Of a stretch of 64,000 nucleotides of DNA, positions 9,271 through 18,715 are shown piece after piece. Below the pieces are notes generated by a model that had not been told where the DNA came from, did not search any database, and was given only the letters and a program-made list of their open reading frames with translations. Each line of letters opens with the position of its first letter. Positions within the stretch are counted from its first letter, which is position 1. Origin of the DNA: Paenibacillus sp. MSJ-34 (GTDB taxonomy: Bacteria > Bacillota > Bacilli > Paenibacillales > Paenibacillaceae). Location of the stretch: the NCBI RefSeq assembly GCF_018918005.1, contig NZ_JAHLPR010000027.1:1-64000 (forward strand). Direction: 5' to 3'. Position numbers and translations under genes: made by a program.

Positions 9271-11021
9271 CGATCAAGATGGTACAGGTTTCGATAACGC
9301 GGATACCGCTCCATAAGTTCGGCATGCGTTCCTCTCATTTCAATCTTGCCGTCCTCGACAAAAATGACTTCATCCATTCGCTCCGCCCCGACCAGATGAT
9401 GGGTAATCCAGATCAGCGACTTGCCTTCAATTGTCTCAAAAATGGTGGCGAGCAGCTCTTTTTCCGTACGCGGGTCGAGTCCGACCGTCGGCTCGTCCAA
9501 AATGACGACGGGCGTATCCTGCAATAGCACACGAGCCAACGCAATCCGCTGCCGTTCGCCGCCGGAGAAGCGCTGCCCCGTTTCTTGCATCGGCGTCCGG
9601 TAACCGTCCGGCAACGATTCAATCAGCGCATCCAGCCGGACTTGCTTCGCCACCCGGCGAATATCTTCGTCCGAAGCGTCCCCTTTGCCGAGCCGGATAT
9701 TATTCGCGACCGTCGTATCGAACAGGTGCGGACTTTGGTTCAACACGCTAATCACGCGCGGAATATACTCGCCATAGGCGACCGCATTGACGCCGTTAAT
9801 TGTAACGGAACCTTGCTCGGGAACGACAGCTCCCTGAATCAGACGCAGAAGGGTCGATTTGCCGGCGCCGCTGCGGCCGATTACCGCGATCTTCTTGCCC
9901 TGCGGCAGTTCCAAGGACAGATCGTCGACGGTCCATGGCCCCCCGGCATCATACCGGTAGCGCACCCGATCCAACCGAATATGCGCGAACTCGGACGCCA
10001 ACCGGACCGCTTCCTCTGCCGCCGCCGGCTGGCCGGCAATTTGCCGCTCCTCAGCCCCAGCCGTCGACCTCGCATCGCTTATATTCGCCAGCCGCTGCAG
10101 CGATTCTTGATATTGCGGAATTCTCTCGATCGCCTCCGAAACGGGCAGGAAAGCGTCCATGACCGGGAACACGACGAGAGTGAACGCGGCAATCAGCGTT
10201 GCCGCGATCTCCCCTTCGGCGTATCGCCCTCCCGCCCAATATACGACAGAAAGCACAGCGATGCCGACCACACATTGGGAGATAAGGAATCTCCATCTGG
10301 CGAAGCTTTTCAAAGCGCCGTCGATCGCCATCACCTCGGCTTCATCCCTCTCGTACGATTGAACGAACTGCGAAGAACGGCCGCTAATGACCCAGTCGCT
10401 CATGCCAAGCACGGCATCGGTCAGCTTCCGATAAAGACCGTTTCTGCCTCTATTCATCTGACGCTGCTTCGCTTGTGTAACCCATAGCGAAATAATCGGC
10501 ATCATAAAAACGAGAACAGAAACGTACAGCGCCATCAGAAGCGCAAACGCCCAATCGAACCAACCTAAAGCGGCAATCACGATTACATACGAAACGACAG
10601 CCACAACGCTCGGAAACACGGTGCGCAAGTATACGTTTTGCAAATGTTCGATATCGTCGGCCAACACACCCAGAATATCGCCCGTACGAAAGCGCGAGCG
10701 AACGAACAGCGCCTGCGGCTCCAAAATACGGTACAACCGCACGCGCATCTTGGAAAGAATACGCAGCACCGCATCGTGACCCACAAGCCGCTCGATGTAA
10801 TGCACAGCCGCCCGGCCGATCCCGAACGTTCGCACCAGGACGATCGGCACATAGACCATTAAAATATTTTCCGGACGCATCGCGGATTTGGAAATCAGAT
10901 AGCCGGAAGTGAACATCAGCGAACCGGCGCACAGAACGGTCAGCACGCCCAGTGCCGCTATGACCGCAAAGCGTCCGTAATGAGTCCTTATATAAGGGCG
11001 AAGCCATTCATCCCGTTTCAC
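9261..11021 (-). CDS. cydC: Thiol reductant ABC exporter, CydC-type subunit
   Basis: 586-residue half-transporter with six TM segments then an ATPase domain. Walker A is IGRSGAGKST (about 384-393), the signature is FSGGERQRIALAR and Walker B is VVILDEPT. Together with the neighbouring CydD it exports glutathione/cysteine-type thiols needed for cytochrome bd assembly. The GTG start overlaps the cydD stop by 4 bp (GTGA). It is the last gene of the cydA-cydB-cydD-cydC operon. B. subtilis names these two subunits the other way round (CydD for this one). The degenerate repeat array begins at its stop codon. Confidence 0.9.
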   Translation of the reverse strand: MKRDEWLRPYIRTHYGRFAVIAALGVLTVLCAGSLMFTSGYLISKSAMRPENILMVYVPIVLVRTFGIGRAAVHYIERLVGHDAVLRILSKMRVRLYRILEPQALFVRSRFRTGDILGVLADDIEHLQNVYLRTVFPSVVAVVSYVIVIAALGWFDWAFALLMALYVSVLVFMMPIISLWVTQAKQRQMNRGRNGLYRKLTDAVLGMSDWVISGRSSQFVQSYERDEAEVMAIDGALKSFARWRFLISQCVVGIAVLSVVYWAGGRYAEGEIAATLIAAFTLVVFPVMDAFLPVSEAIERIPQYQESLQRLANISDARSTAGAEERQIAGQPAAAEEAVRLASEFAHIRLDRVRYRYDAGGPWTVDDLSLELPQGKKIAVIGRSGAGKSTLLRLIQGAVVPEQGSVTINGVNAVAYGEYIPRVISVLNQSPHLFDTTVANNIRLGKGDASDEDIRRVAKQVRLDALIESLPDGYRTPMQETGQRFSGGERQRIALARVLLQDTPVVILDEPTVGLDPRTEKELLATIFETIEGKSLIWITHHLVGAERMDEVIFVEDGKIEMRGTHAELMERYPRYRNLYHLDRPV

Positions 11022-12757
11022 TCGATTCCCTCCCGTTGCGACGCAATCATGTCGTAATAGATGCCTTTATGCGCAAGCAACTGCTCATGCGTGCCGGTCT
11101 CCGCCACCTTCCCCTTGTCCAACACGATAATCCAATCCATGTCGCGCATCCAGTGCAAGCGGTGGGTAGCCAGGAAAACCAGTTTATTCTCGAACAAAGA
11201 CAGCATCGTTTCCTTCAACTCGTACTCCGTTTCTATGTCCAGGTGAGCGGTCGGCTCATCCAGCAGAATGATCGGACGGTCGCTCAAGAAAGCGCGAGCG
11301 AGCGCGACCCGCTGTTCTTGGCCGCCGCTCAGCCGGCGTCCGCCGCTGCCGATCGTTTCATCGACGCCGCGCGGTAAATTGCCGACCAATGCGGACAAGC
11401 CGGCGGCGTCGAGCGCCCGCTTCACCGCTTCGTCCGGCGCATCGGGAGAGTAGAAACGGATATTATCCTTCAACGAACAGCTAAAAATGTAAGGATGCTG
11501 CGGGATATAAGTCGTTTGTTTCCGCCACTCCTCAGCGGTTAACGCCTCCATCGCTTGTCCGTTCAATACGAATTCACCGGACGTCGGGTGCAGGAAGCCG
11601 GCCAACACATCGATCAATGTCGACTTGCCGGCGCCGCTTTCTCCGATGATCCCAATTTTCTGCCGACCGTTAATGTCAAACGATACGTCTTGCAGAGAAG
11701 CCGTACCCTCTTGCTCATGGCAAACCGAAACGCCGGACAGCACAAGCGAGCTTTCCTTTGTCCGGACAAAGGACGGCGGCAACGCCGACAAAGGCGCAAT
11801 AGGCGCCGACGGAGCGGCGTCCCGGTCGATGACGGCACGGATCGCTTTCCCGGCCTCTTTGCCGTTTAACGTAGCGTGATAATCCGCTCCCACCATACGG
11901 ACGGGCAGGAAGTATTCCGGCGCCAAAATAAGCACGGTCAATCCCGTAACCAGTTCCATGTTGCCGTTTACTAAACGAAGACCCAAACTAACGGCTACCG
12001 AAGCGACGGAAAGCATCGTGAAGAAATCGAGCGAGAAGGAAGACAGGAAGGCGACGCGAAGCGTGCGCATAGTCGCCGAACGGTACTTGTCGCTCACTCG
12101 GCCGATCGTGCCGCTATGTGCGCGGCTCCGTCCGAGAAACTTCAGCGTTTCCAATCCGCGCAGCGAATCGACGAAATGATTCGATAGCACTCGGTAGGAT
12201 TCCCACTGCCGATCCATCTGCTTGCGCGCGGCCAGACCGACCAGAATGAGAAAGGCGATGAGGATCGGCATCGTCACGACGAGAATGACGCCCGAAGCGA
12301 CGTCTAGCGTAAAGATATAAATCACCAGGAGGATCGGCGTAATCGCCGTTCCGAGCATGCGAGGGAGAAACAATTCCAAATACGTGCGGAACTGGGATAT
12401 GCCTTCGAGCACAAGCGTCACCAAATTCCCGGTTCCCTCCGATTTGGCGAATCTCGGCCCCAATTCGAATAGCTTATTCATCATTTGCTTGCGCAAACCG
12501 GTACCTGTCGCTTCCGCGAAGCGGTACGCCACTTTCTGTTGAATCAAGGCCGAGATTTGACGGACGAGAAATGCAAACAGGAACAGCACCATTTTGCCGG
12601 TTTGTTCCTGTAGGGGTTCTCCGGCAAAAAGGGCGGAAATGACTTCCGCCAACCACTTCGCCAGAAATATAATGGAAACGCTCTGTACCAGGGCAATCAA
12701 GGCTAATATCGCCAGAACCTGCTTTACCCCTTTGTATCCAAGCAAATTTTTATCCAT
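11018..12757 (-). CDS. cydD: Thiol reductant ABC exporter, CydD-type subunit
   Basis: 579-residue ABC half-transporter: six TM helices, then an ATPase domain with Walker A IGESGAGKST (about 391-400), signature LSGGQEQRVALARAF and Walker B IILLDEPTAHLD. Partner of the adjacent CydC-type subunit in a heterodimeric exporter supporting cytochrome bd maturation. The ATG overlaps the cydB stop by one base (TAATG), so translation is coupled. B. subtilis nomenclature calls this position CydC. Confidence 0.9.
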   Translation of the reverse strand: MDKNLLGYKGVKQVLAILALIALVQSVSIIFLAKWLAEVISALFAGEPLQEQTGKMVLFLFAFLVRQISALIQQKVAYRFAEATGTGLRKQMMNKLFELGPRFAKSEGTGNLVTLVLEGISQFRTYLELFLPRMLGTAITPILLVIYIFTLDVASGVILVVTMPILIAFLILVGLAARKQMDRQWESYRVLSNHFVDSLRGLETLKFLGRSRAHSGTIGRVSDKYRSATMRTLRVAFLSSFSLDFFTMLSVASVAVSLGLRLVNGNMELVTGLTVLILAPEYFLPVRMVGADYHATLNGKEAGKAIRAVIDRDAAPSAPIAPLSALPPSFVRTKESSLVLSGVSVCHEQEGTASLQDVSFDINGRQKIGIIGESGAGKSTLIDVLAGFLHPTSGEFVLNGQAMEALTAEEWRKQTTYIPQHPYIFSCSLKDNIRFYSPDAPDEAVKRALDAAGLSALVGNLPRGVDETIGSGGRRLSGGQEQRVALARAFLSDRPIILLDEPTAHLDIETEYELKETMLSLFENKLVFLATHRLHWMRDMDWIIVLDKGKVAETGTHEQLLAHKGIYYDMIASQREGIE

Positions 12758-13773
12758 TAGTATTCAAGATGTCCCTTCTCATGTACACGTTTATGGAAAA
12801 CAAAATAACTCCAAATTTGATAACCCAAGACGAAAGGAAGCAAAGTTAAGGCCACAATGGTCATGACTTTAAGCGAATAAGCACCCGACGCCGCATTGTG
12901 TATCGTCAAGTTGAACGCGCTGTCGATCGAACTGATCATGACCCGCGGGAACAAACCGACGAACACGGAGGCGACGGCCAACGCGATGACGGTGCCCGTC
13001 ATGGCGAAAGCCCAACCGTCTCTTTTCTTGGAGTTGAACGCTCCCGCCATAATATAGGCCGCCACGCCGCAGACGGCAATGACAACCAGAATGGCTCCCC
13101 GTACTTTAAACACATCCGTCATAAAGTAAGTCATTGCCCCGAACACGACAAGCAAAGCGGCAAGCGGAATCAACAACCGTCTGGCCATGCTGCGCGCGCG
13201 TTCTTGCAAGCTTCCGACCGTACGCAGCGTCGTGAACATCAATCCGTGCACCAGGCACAGCAGCGCAACGGCAATGCCGCCGACGAGCGTATAGAGATTG
13301 ACCATATCGAACAGCCCGGCTTTCATCTCCATCTGCCGGTCGATTGGCAAGCCTTTGAGCAATCCGGCAAATACGACGCCGAACAGGAACGGCGGCAGCA
13401 AGCTGCCAAGGAATATAACGATATCCCACGTCTTCTTCCAACGTTCGTTCTCCACTTTGCCCCTGAATTCAAAGGCCACCCCGCGGCCGATCAAGGCAAG
13501 CAGCACGACGACAAGCGGAGCGTAGAAGCCGCTGAACAACGTAGCGTACCAGTGCGGGAAGGCCGCGAACATCGCACCGCCCGCCGTCAGCAGCCAAACT
13601 TCGTTGGCATCCCAGAACGGACCGATCGAATTAATCAATACGCGGCGTTCTCCGTCGGTTTTCGCGAGCAGTCTCGTTGACATCCCAACGCCGAAATCAA
13701 ATCCTTCCAGGAAGAAAAAGCCGATAAACAATACCGCGACAAGTATGAACCAAAGCTCATTTAGAGAAAGCAT
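12757..13773 (-). CDS. cydB: Cytochrome bd ubiquinol oxidase subunit II
   Basis: 338-residue integral membrane protein, subunit II of the bd-type quinol oxidase. The N-terminal GFFFLEGFDFGVGM and DANEVWLLTAGGAMFAAFP motifs are diagnostic, with about eight hydrophobic helices in total. Its start overlaps the end of cydA by 17 bp. It pairs with CydA to reduce oxygen to water with quinol, favoured at low oxygen. Confidence 0.96.
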   Translation of the reverse strand: MLSLNELWFILVAVLFIGFFFLEGFDFGVGMSTRLLAKTDGERRVLINSIGPFWDANEVWLLTAGGAMFAAFPHWYATLFSGFYAPLVVVLLALIGRGVAFEFRGKVENERWKKTWDIVIFLGSLLPPFLFGVVFAGLLKGLPIDRQMEMKAGLFDMVNLYTLVGGIAVALLCLVHGLMFTTLRTVGSLQERARSMARRLLIPLAALLVVFGAMTYFMTDVFKVRGAILVVIAVCGVAAYIMAGAFNSKKRDGWAFAMTGTVIALAVASVFVGLFPRVMISSIDSAFNLTIHNAASGAYSLKVMTIVALTLLPFVLGYQIWSYFVFHKRVHEKGHLEY

Positions 13774-15163
13774 GGTTTACCTCCCCATCGAACGGATCGA
13801 TAGAATGCGCTTCGTTCTTATCCACCGCATTCGGACCCTTCTTGATGACACGTACAAACAAGGATATCATTACGATTAATAAAATCGTATAAATTGTGGA
13901 AAACGACAGTAACGAGAATAGAACTTCTCCGGAAGTGACGCTAGGCGAAATGCTGTCCTCCGTGCGCATGAGCCCGAAGACGGTCCAAGGTTGTCGACCG
14001 ATCTCGGTCATAATCCAACCGGATGCATTGGCGATATGCGGCAGGAAAATGCCGAAGACCATAAGTCTCATAAACCACTTGTTGGGCCTGTCCAGTTTTT
14101 TCTTCATCGCCAAATATAAACCGTACATGCCGAGCAATATCATAAGCGATCCGGCCGCCACCATTATGCGGAAACTCCAAAATGTCGTCCGTACCGGAGG
14201 AATATAGTTGCCCTGTCCGTACGTTTGCTCGTATTCCGCTTGCAGCTCCTTCATGCCGCGCACCTCTCCCGAGAACTTACTATAAGACAAGAAGCTGAGC
14301 AGGTAAGGGATTTTGAGTTCCATCTTATTCTCTTGCTTATCCGGATCGATGGCCGCAATGACGGTCCAAGGGGCCGGGTCTTCGCTATTGTCCCACAAGC
14401 TTTCGGCCGCCGCCATCTTCATCGGTTGCGTATGAACCAAATATTGCGCTTGTTGGTGTCCGTAAATAGCGACTAAGAAAGAGGATATTAAAGCGACAAT
14501 AACGCCGAGTTTAAACGATTTTTTGAAAAATTCGACATCTTGCTTTTTCAAAATCTTCCAAGCGCTAACCCCCGTGATCAGGAATGCGCCTGTCGCAAAT
14601 GCGCCAAAGACCGTATGCGGAAACTCGACAAGCACTTGACCGTTCGTAATTAACGCGAAAAAGTCGTTCATTTCCGCTCGGCCGTTATTGACCGCAAAAC
14701 CGACCGGTCTTTGCATAAACGAGTTCGCCACCAAGATCCAGAAAGCGGATATGGTCGTTCCGGCGGCTACGAGCCAAATGCAGGCCAAATGAACCTTCTT
14801 GGACAAACGGTCCCAACCGAAGATCCACAACCCGATAAAGGTCGATTCCATAAAGAAGGCCAACAAAGCCTCGATCGCCAGCGGCGCGCCGAACACGTCC
14901 CCGACGAACCGGGAATAGTCGGACCAGTTCATGCCGAACTGAAATTCCTGGATAATCCCCGTCACAACCCCTACGGCAAAGTTTATTAAAAATAGCTTTC
15001 CCCAAAACTTCGCCATTTTCTTATATTCTTCTTTGCCTTTGACGACATACATCGTTTCCATTATCGCGATAAGCAGCGCCAACCCGATTGACAATGGCAC
15101 GAAGAAGAAGTGAAAAATCGTCGTCGACGCGAACTGGATGCGTGACAGTATAACCGTATCCAT
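13757..15163 (-). CDS. cydA: Cytochrome bd ubiquinol oxidase subunit I
   Basis: 468 residues from the ATG at 15163. An upstream in-frame TTG at 15202 would add 13 residues, but the family begins at MDTVILSRIQFASTTIFHF and AAGGTGG lies upstream of the ATG. His18 (TIFHFFFVPLSIG) corresponds to the high-spin haem ligand. The GWIMTEIGRQPW motif near residue 390 is conserved, and the quinol loop is short as in other Bacilli. First gene of cydABDC. A Rex/Fnr-like dyad lies 68 bp upstream. Confidence 0.96.
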   Translation of the reverse strand: MDTVILSRIQFASTTIFHFFFVPLSIGLALLIAIMETMYVVKGKEEYKKMAKFWGKLFLINFAVGVVTGIIQEFQFGMNWSDYSRFVGDVFGAPLAIEALLAFFMESTFIGLWIFGWDRLSKKVHLACIWLVAAGTTISAFWILVANSFMQRPVGFAVNNGRAEMNDFFALITNGQVLVEFPHTVFGAFATGAFLITGVSAWKILKKQDVEFFKKSFKLGVIVALISSFLVAIYGHQQAQYLVHTQPMKMAAAESLWDNSEDPAPWTVIAAIDPDKQENKMELKIPYLLSFLSYSKFSGEVRGMKELQAEYEQTYGQGNYIPPVRTTFWSFRIMVAAGSLMILLGMYGLYLAMKKKLDRPNKWFMRLMVFGIFLPHIANASGWIMTEIGRQPWTVFGLMRTEDSISPSVTSGEVLFSLLSFSTIYTILLIVMISLFVRVIKKGPNAVDKNEAHSIDPFDGEVNHAFSK

Positions 15164-15230
15164 TGGTTTATTCTTCCACCTTTCTCTCGTTGTTTCTGTC
15201 AAACATTATGTCAGATAGATCAATATGGGA

Positions 15231-15248
15231 TTGTGATATTTATCACGT
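15231..15248 (-). promoter_or_regulatory. Rex- or Fnr-type operator upstream of cydA
   Basis: TTGTGATATTTATCACGT is a dyad with TGTGA-N6-TCAC(G). This is the geometry of both Rex (NADH-sensing) and Fnr (oxygen-sensing) sites in Firmicutes, and cyd operons are known Rex/Fnr targets. The sequence alone does not decide between them. Confidence 0.6.
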
Positions 15249-15433
15249 TTTAAAATACCGCGGTGACTAAAATCCGAACTTTCCGTTAAACGTCACACAA
15301 TCGTAATGGATTAAGCAAAAATGATTGCCGATCGCATTCAAAAAGTCGAGATTTCATCAGCGAGCGGTGAAGCAACGAGCGACGGAGTGGGGATTCGAGC
15401 GGCCGAGCGGCGGCAAGACGCCGAGCGGCAAGC

Positions 15434-15462
15434 GCGGACGGCTTCATAATGAAGCCGTCCGC
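15434..15462. repeat. Perfect 12-bp hairpin in the cydA-deacetylase gap
   Basis: Arms GCGGACGGCTTC and GAAGCCGTCCGC flank a five-base loop. Neither strand has a T run after the hairpin, so it is not a normal terminator. It ends a CGAGCGG-rich stretch (15358-15433). The gap from 15463 to 15677 is markedly AT-rich and holds no gene I can support. Confidence 0.6.
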
Positions 15463-15677
15463 AAAAAGCTCATTATTAAAAGCAGTAGAAACAACCTTTG
15501 AAAATTACAAGAAATATTGCCAACTAATCATTGAAATCCTTGAAGACCTCATTAAGAAAGCGAGTAAGAAAATCACAACACTTATTAAAATGCAACTCAA
15601 CAATGGATTGCCGGTTTACCCGGTTACATCAAGGCTTATCTACCGAATTTAAGCTGCGAAAGTTGAGTTATTAACGG

Positions 15678-16877
15678 TCATTTCAAAACGACTTCCCGCT
15701 TCGTTTCCGTCAATGTATAGTCCGCGACTTGCCGGTTCATCATTTCCGCCAAATTCCGCACCGAAATATACGTCGTTCCGTCCGTCAGCCACATGGATGA
15801 TTGGAAGCTTCGCGGCTCCTTGCGCGGCTCGGATACCGTCACTTTTCCCGAAGCCGACTCCAGCACGATGCTCGATCCGCCGAGCCTGATTTCCGCTTTT
15901 TTGGACTCCGGGCTCCAGCGTACCGTTCCGCCGAACCGTTCTACGGCCGCCCTCAGTTGTACGTAATAGCTTCGTTCAAACTGTTTGTATTCGTTATTTT
16001 GCAACGAGACCGTATCTTTCCCGTTAATAATATGGAGCGGCAATTCCGGCTGCTTCTGGGTCGATGTCAGCACGGCGGCGTTGGCGGAGACGTGTTCCTT
16101 CAGCCAAGCTTCGGAAGGCTGCGTGCGGTTCCATTTGATTTTCGAAGCGACGCCGAACTGAATTGGCTTCACGTCGGGCGTGAGCGGCGCAAATTGATAT
16201 CCTTTGTCCTTGTAATAACGGATAATGTCCGGCAAGGCCTTCACCGTTTCCTCATGTCCGCCGCCGTCATGCATCAGGACGATGACATCCCCTTTGATGT
16301 TTTCGGCTTTGGCGCCCTTCTTGATCTCGGATGCGGGTACGTTTCTGCGTTTCGAGTCGCCGCTGTCGACGTTCCAGTCGTAGACGAGGTAACCGCCTTG
16401 CTCCAAGTAGGAGAAATAGCCTTCGTCAAAATTGGTGTACGTCCCTCCCGGCGCGCGAATCATCGACGGCCTGATGCCCGCGATCGAATCGAGAATGTCT
16501 TCCGTCTTTTTTATTTGCCGCCAAAACTCGCGAAAATCGGAATAAAGCTGTTTGTAGTTATGATTATACGTATGGTTACCGATGCTGTGTCCCTCGTTAA
16601 CGATACGTGTAATAAGCTCAGGCCGCGCTTCGGCTTGCTCGCCAAGCACGAAAAAGGTCGCCAAAACATTTTCCTTGGCCAAAATATCGAGCACCGTTGA
16701 AGTGTTTTTGCTCGGTCCGTCGTCAAAAGTTAAATAAACGGTCGGCTGATCCTCTTGCTGCTGCTCGGCGGATCCTGCATAAGAAACGGGAACGAACGAT
16801 CCGAATCCCGCTCCTGACAAAAGCGCAAAACAAAAAATAAAATAAATCCATTTTGGAAGAACGAAACGAAGCGCCAT
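15678..16877 (-). CDS. Secreted polysaccharide deacetylase with C-terminal copper-amine-oxidase-like domain
   Basis: 399 residues with an N-terminal signal peptide (hydrophobic segment about 9-34). The CE4 deacetylase domain shows YLTFDDGPS (Asp52/Asp53), the NHTYNH metal-binding pair His102/His106, RAPGGT at 141-146, YDWNVDSGD, and LMHDGGG (catalytic His). Such enzymes remove N-acetyl groups from peptidoglycan or chitin-like glycans. The last ~110 residues (WLTDGTTYISVRNLAEMM..) resemble the copper amine oxidase N-terminal stalk domain that Paenibacillaceae attach to many secreted proteins. Monocistronic by position. Confidence 0.9.
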   Translation of the reverse strand: MALRFVLPKWIYFIFCFALLSGAGFGSFVPVSYAGSAEQQQEDQPTVYLTFDDGPSKNTSTVLDILAKENVLATFFVLGEQAEARPELITRIVNEGHSIGNHTYNHNYKQLYSDFREFWRQIKKTEDILDSIAGIRPSMIRAPGGTYTNFDEGYFSYLEQGGYLVYDWNVDSGDSKRRNVPASEIKKGAKAENIKGDVIVLMHDGGGHEETVKALPDIIRYYKDKGYQFAPLTPDVKPIQFGVASKIKWNRTQPSEAWLKEHVSANAAVLTSTQKQPELPLHIINGKDTVSLQNNEYKQFERSYYVQLRAAVERFGGTVRWSPESKKAEIRLGGSSIVLESASGKVTVSEPRKEPRSFQSSMWLTDGTTYISVRNLAEMMNRQVADYTLTETKREVVLK

Positions 16878-16990
16878 ATTTTGCTACCTCCAATTTTCTC
16901 TATGAAATGTTATTTGCTAGAGTATATGGAGGAGCATGAAAGACTATGACTAAGGAAATATAATATTAGAAATAGATTTTGGGTGGGGAG

Positions 16991-17629
16991 ATGGATTTCT
17001 TGCATCATATTGAGCAATTGTTTCACGATTACGGGTATTATGTGCTTTTTTTCGGATTGCTGTTGGAATTTATCGCCCTCCCCTTCCCGGGAGAAACGAC
17101 GATGGCATATGCGGGGTATTTGTCCTACGAAGGGCATCTGCTGTGGCCGGCGCTCATGGCAGTCGCATTTATAGGAACGACGATCGGCATGACCATTACG
17201 TATTATGTCGGCTATAAGTTGGGGATGCCGTTTATCCGGCGTTATGGCAAGTGGGTGCTGCTAAGTCCGGCCAAAATGGAGAAAACGGAAAAATGGTTCG
17301 AAAAATACGGGAACAGCCTTATTTTCATCGGTTATTTTATTCCGGGCATCCGCCATTTCACCGGCTATTTCTCCGGCATTATCCGTCTTCCGTTCCGCAA
17401 ATTCGCGATGTACGCTTATTCGGGGGCGTTATTTTGGGTCATTATTTTCATTTCAATCGGCAAGCTGTTCGGACCGCATTGGGCGGTTGCTTTTCAAGTA
17501 TTCGAGAAATATGCGATGAAAACGATCGTTGCCGCGTGCATTCTTCTCGCAGTCTATTTGATTTTTCGTTTTCGGAAGCCGATAATGAAGCTGTGGAATA
17601 AACGGATAGGCAATCGGAAACAAAACTAG
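16991..17629 (+). CDS. DedA family membrane protein
   Basis: 212 residues from the ATG at 16991; an in-frame TTG four codons earlier has no ribosome site of its own. DedA hallmarks are LLLEFIALPFPGETTMAYAGYLS near residues 25-48, a glycine-rich helix, and the ARF-like FIGYFIPGIRHFTGYFSGIIRLPFRKF segment near 110-135. Several re-entrant and TM helices are visible. DedA proteins are implicated in flipping undecaprenyl phosphate or phospholipids across the membrane; the substrate here is not known. The GGGTGGGGAG ribosome site is unusually close to this ATG. Confidence 0.88.
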   Translation: MDFLHHIEQLFHDYGYYVLFFGLLLEFIALPFPGETTMAYAGYLSYEGHLLWPALMAVAFIGTTIGMTITYYVGYKLGMPFIRRYGKWVLLSPAKMEKTEKWFEKYGNSLIFIGYFIPGIRHFTGYFSGIIRLPFRKFAMYAYSGALFWVIIFISIGKLFGPHWAVAFQVFEKYAMKTIVAACILLAVYLIFRFRKPIMKLWNKRIGNRKQN

Positions 17630-17700
17630 CAACTTGGAGTCGTCCGTCCTTCATAGGCAATTTCCCTTCATCGGACTCACTCCGGAAAGGAATGATAGAA

Positions 17701-18273
17701 ATGCGAACATTAGTTAGATTTTTTGGCAAATTGTTGGCCTTTATGATTAGTATCATCATCATTATCGCCATTGCGGCATACTTCTATATTCGCCCGACCG
17801 AGGCTGTCGGCTGGCCGCAGCAAATCGAAGTCTCCCTCATGGACCGCGTGAAAGGAATGGTTCAAGACCGGGCGCCGGTCTTGCATCTGAAGGAGGAAGA
17901 GATCAATTCGTTGGCGGCTGCCTATATGCAGGAGACGGAGCCGTACCGCTCTTACATCGGCGAAGGCAAAATAACCGGATTGCGCATGCGTCTGGATCAG
18001 GATACGATAGAAGCTTCCGTCAAGATCGAACCGGTCTTGATGGTGCAGGCCGTAGCCAAGGTTACGTATCGGTTGGAATGGCATGAAGACGAGCAGTTGA
18101 TCCGCGCGGTTCCGGAATTGACGAAAATTAAAGATCTTACCGTTCCGCAAGACTGGTTCGCGTTGAAGCCGATCGAAATTCCGCTCGCGTCGGAGCTTCC
18201 CGCTTGGGTCAAGGTGAAAAGCGTAGATTTCGGCGCCGACGGTTGGAAGTTCACGCTTGGATTGAATTTATAA
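17701..18273 (+). CDS. YpmS-like DUF2140 membrane-anchored protein
   Basis: 190 residues with one N-terminal membrane anchor (about residues 12-32) and an extracytoplasmic domain containing LHLKEEEINSLAAAYM and ending VKSVDFGADGWKFTLGLNL. It resembles the YpmS/DUF2140 family of unknown function. The second ATG was chosen because AAAGGA lies nine bases upstream; the ATG at 17692 overlaps that site. It lies 71 bp downstream of dedA, possibly in one transcript, and is followed by a terminator. Confidence 0.65.
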   Translation: MRTLVRFFGKLLAFMISIIIIIAIAAYFYIRPTEAVGWPQQIEVSLMDRVKGMVQDRAPVLHLKEEEINSLAAAYMQETEPYRSYIGEGKITGLRMRLDQDTIEASVKIEPVLMVQAVAKVTYRLEWHEDEQLIRAVPELTKIKDLTVPQDWFALKPIEIPLASELPAWVKVKSVDFGADGWKFTLGLNL

Positions 18274-18281
18274 GGTACGAG

Positions 18282-18318
18282 AAAACCGCTGGGGCAGTTA
18301 GCTCCAGCGGTTTGTTTA
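18282..18318 (+). terminator. Intrinsic terminator after the YpmS-like gene
   Basis: Perfect 10-bp stem AAACCGCTGG/CCAGCGGTTT with an 11-base loop, followed by GTTTAG. It begins 9 bp after the stop codon. Confidence 0.75.
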
Positions 18319-18324
18319 GCTCCA

Positions 18325-18500
18325 AATCGTACCGTTAATTTGTACGTTTGCCTCGATTAAAACCTCATGAACGGTAAAAACTACCGTTAATTTCCCGCAG
18401 ATCGGCATTTTCACCGAGCTTGCCGGAAATTAGCTCCACGAAATACCGTTAGCCTGATCCTTCCACTCAATTAGGACAAATTAACGGTAGCATTTCCCGC
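18325..18500. repeat. Cluster of TACCGTT dyad repeats
   Basis: The 7-mer TACCGTT occurs at 18330, 18382 and 18444, and its inverse AACGGTA at 18370 and 18483. The pair at 18370-18388 forms a hairpin with a five-base loop, and TTAATTT or TTAGC follows most copies. No gene is seen from 18319 to 18715. Confidence 0.55.
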
Positions 18501-18574
18501 TAATGGATAACGAGTCTGCCTTCGATCCCGGAAAAAACGTCTACCGCTCTGCCCTCGGAAGCCGAATCGCCCGC

Positions 18575-18642
18575 ATGGAGCGTCCGGCAACGGCCCGCCC
18601 ACCGCCGGTCGTGCGGCCGCATGTATGGAGCGTCCGGCAACG
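18575..18642. repeat. Imperfect ~50-bp direct repeat downstream of bcp
   Basis: The 18-mer ATGGAGCGTCCGGCAACG occurs exactly at 18575-18592 and 18625-18642, each within a GC-rich unit starting CCGC and continuing with CCGCC/CCGGTC words. It lies between the TACCGTT cluster and the end of the first bcp gene; no coding role is apparent. Confidence 0.6.
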
Positions 18643-18715
18643 ATCCGGCAGCCGCCTGTCCGCCGGTCCTCCCGCCGCCGGCCGCACGGACGTATCGCCC
18701 CCGATTTTCGGCGCG

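Noticed and set aside
15434-15462. Terminator for the deacetylase gene or for cyd
   Set aside because: The stem is perfect but neither strand has a T run on the 3' side.
15449-15652. A 67-codon plus-strand frame in the AT-rich gap
   Set aside because: It starts inside a hairpin arm, has no ribosome site, and matches nothing I know; the AT-rich composition makes an open frame easy.
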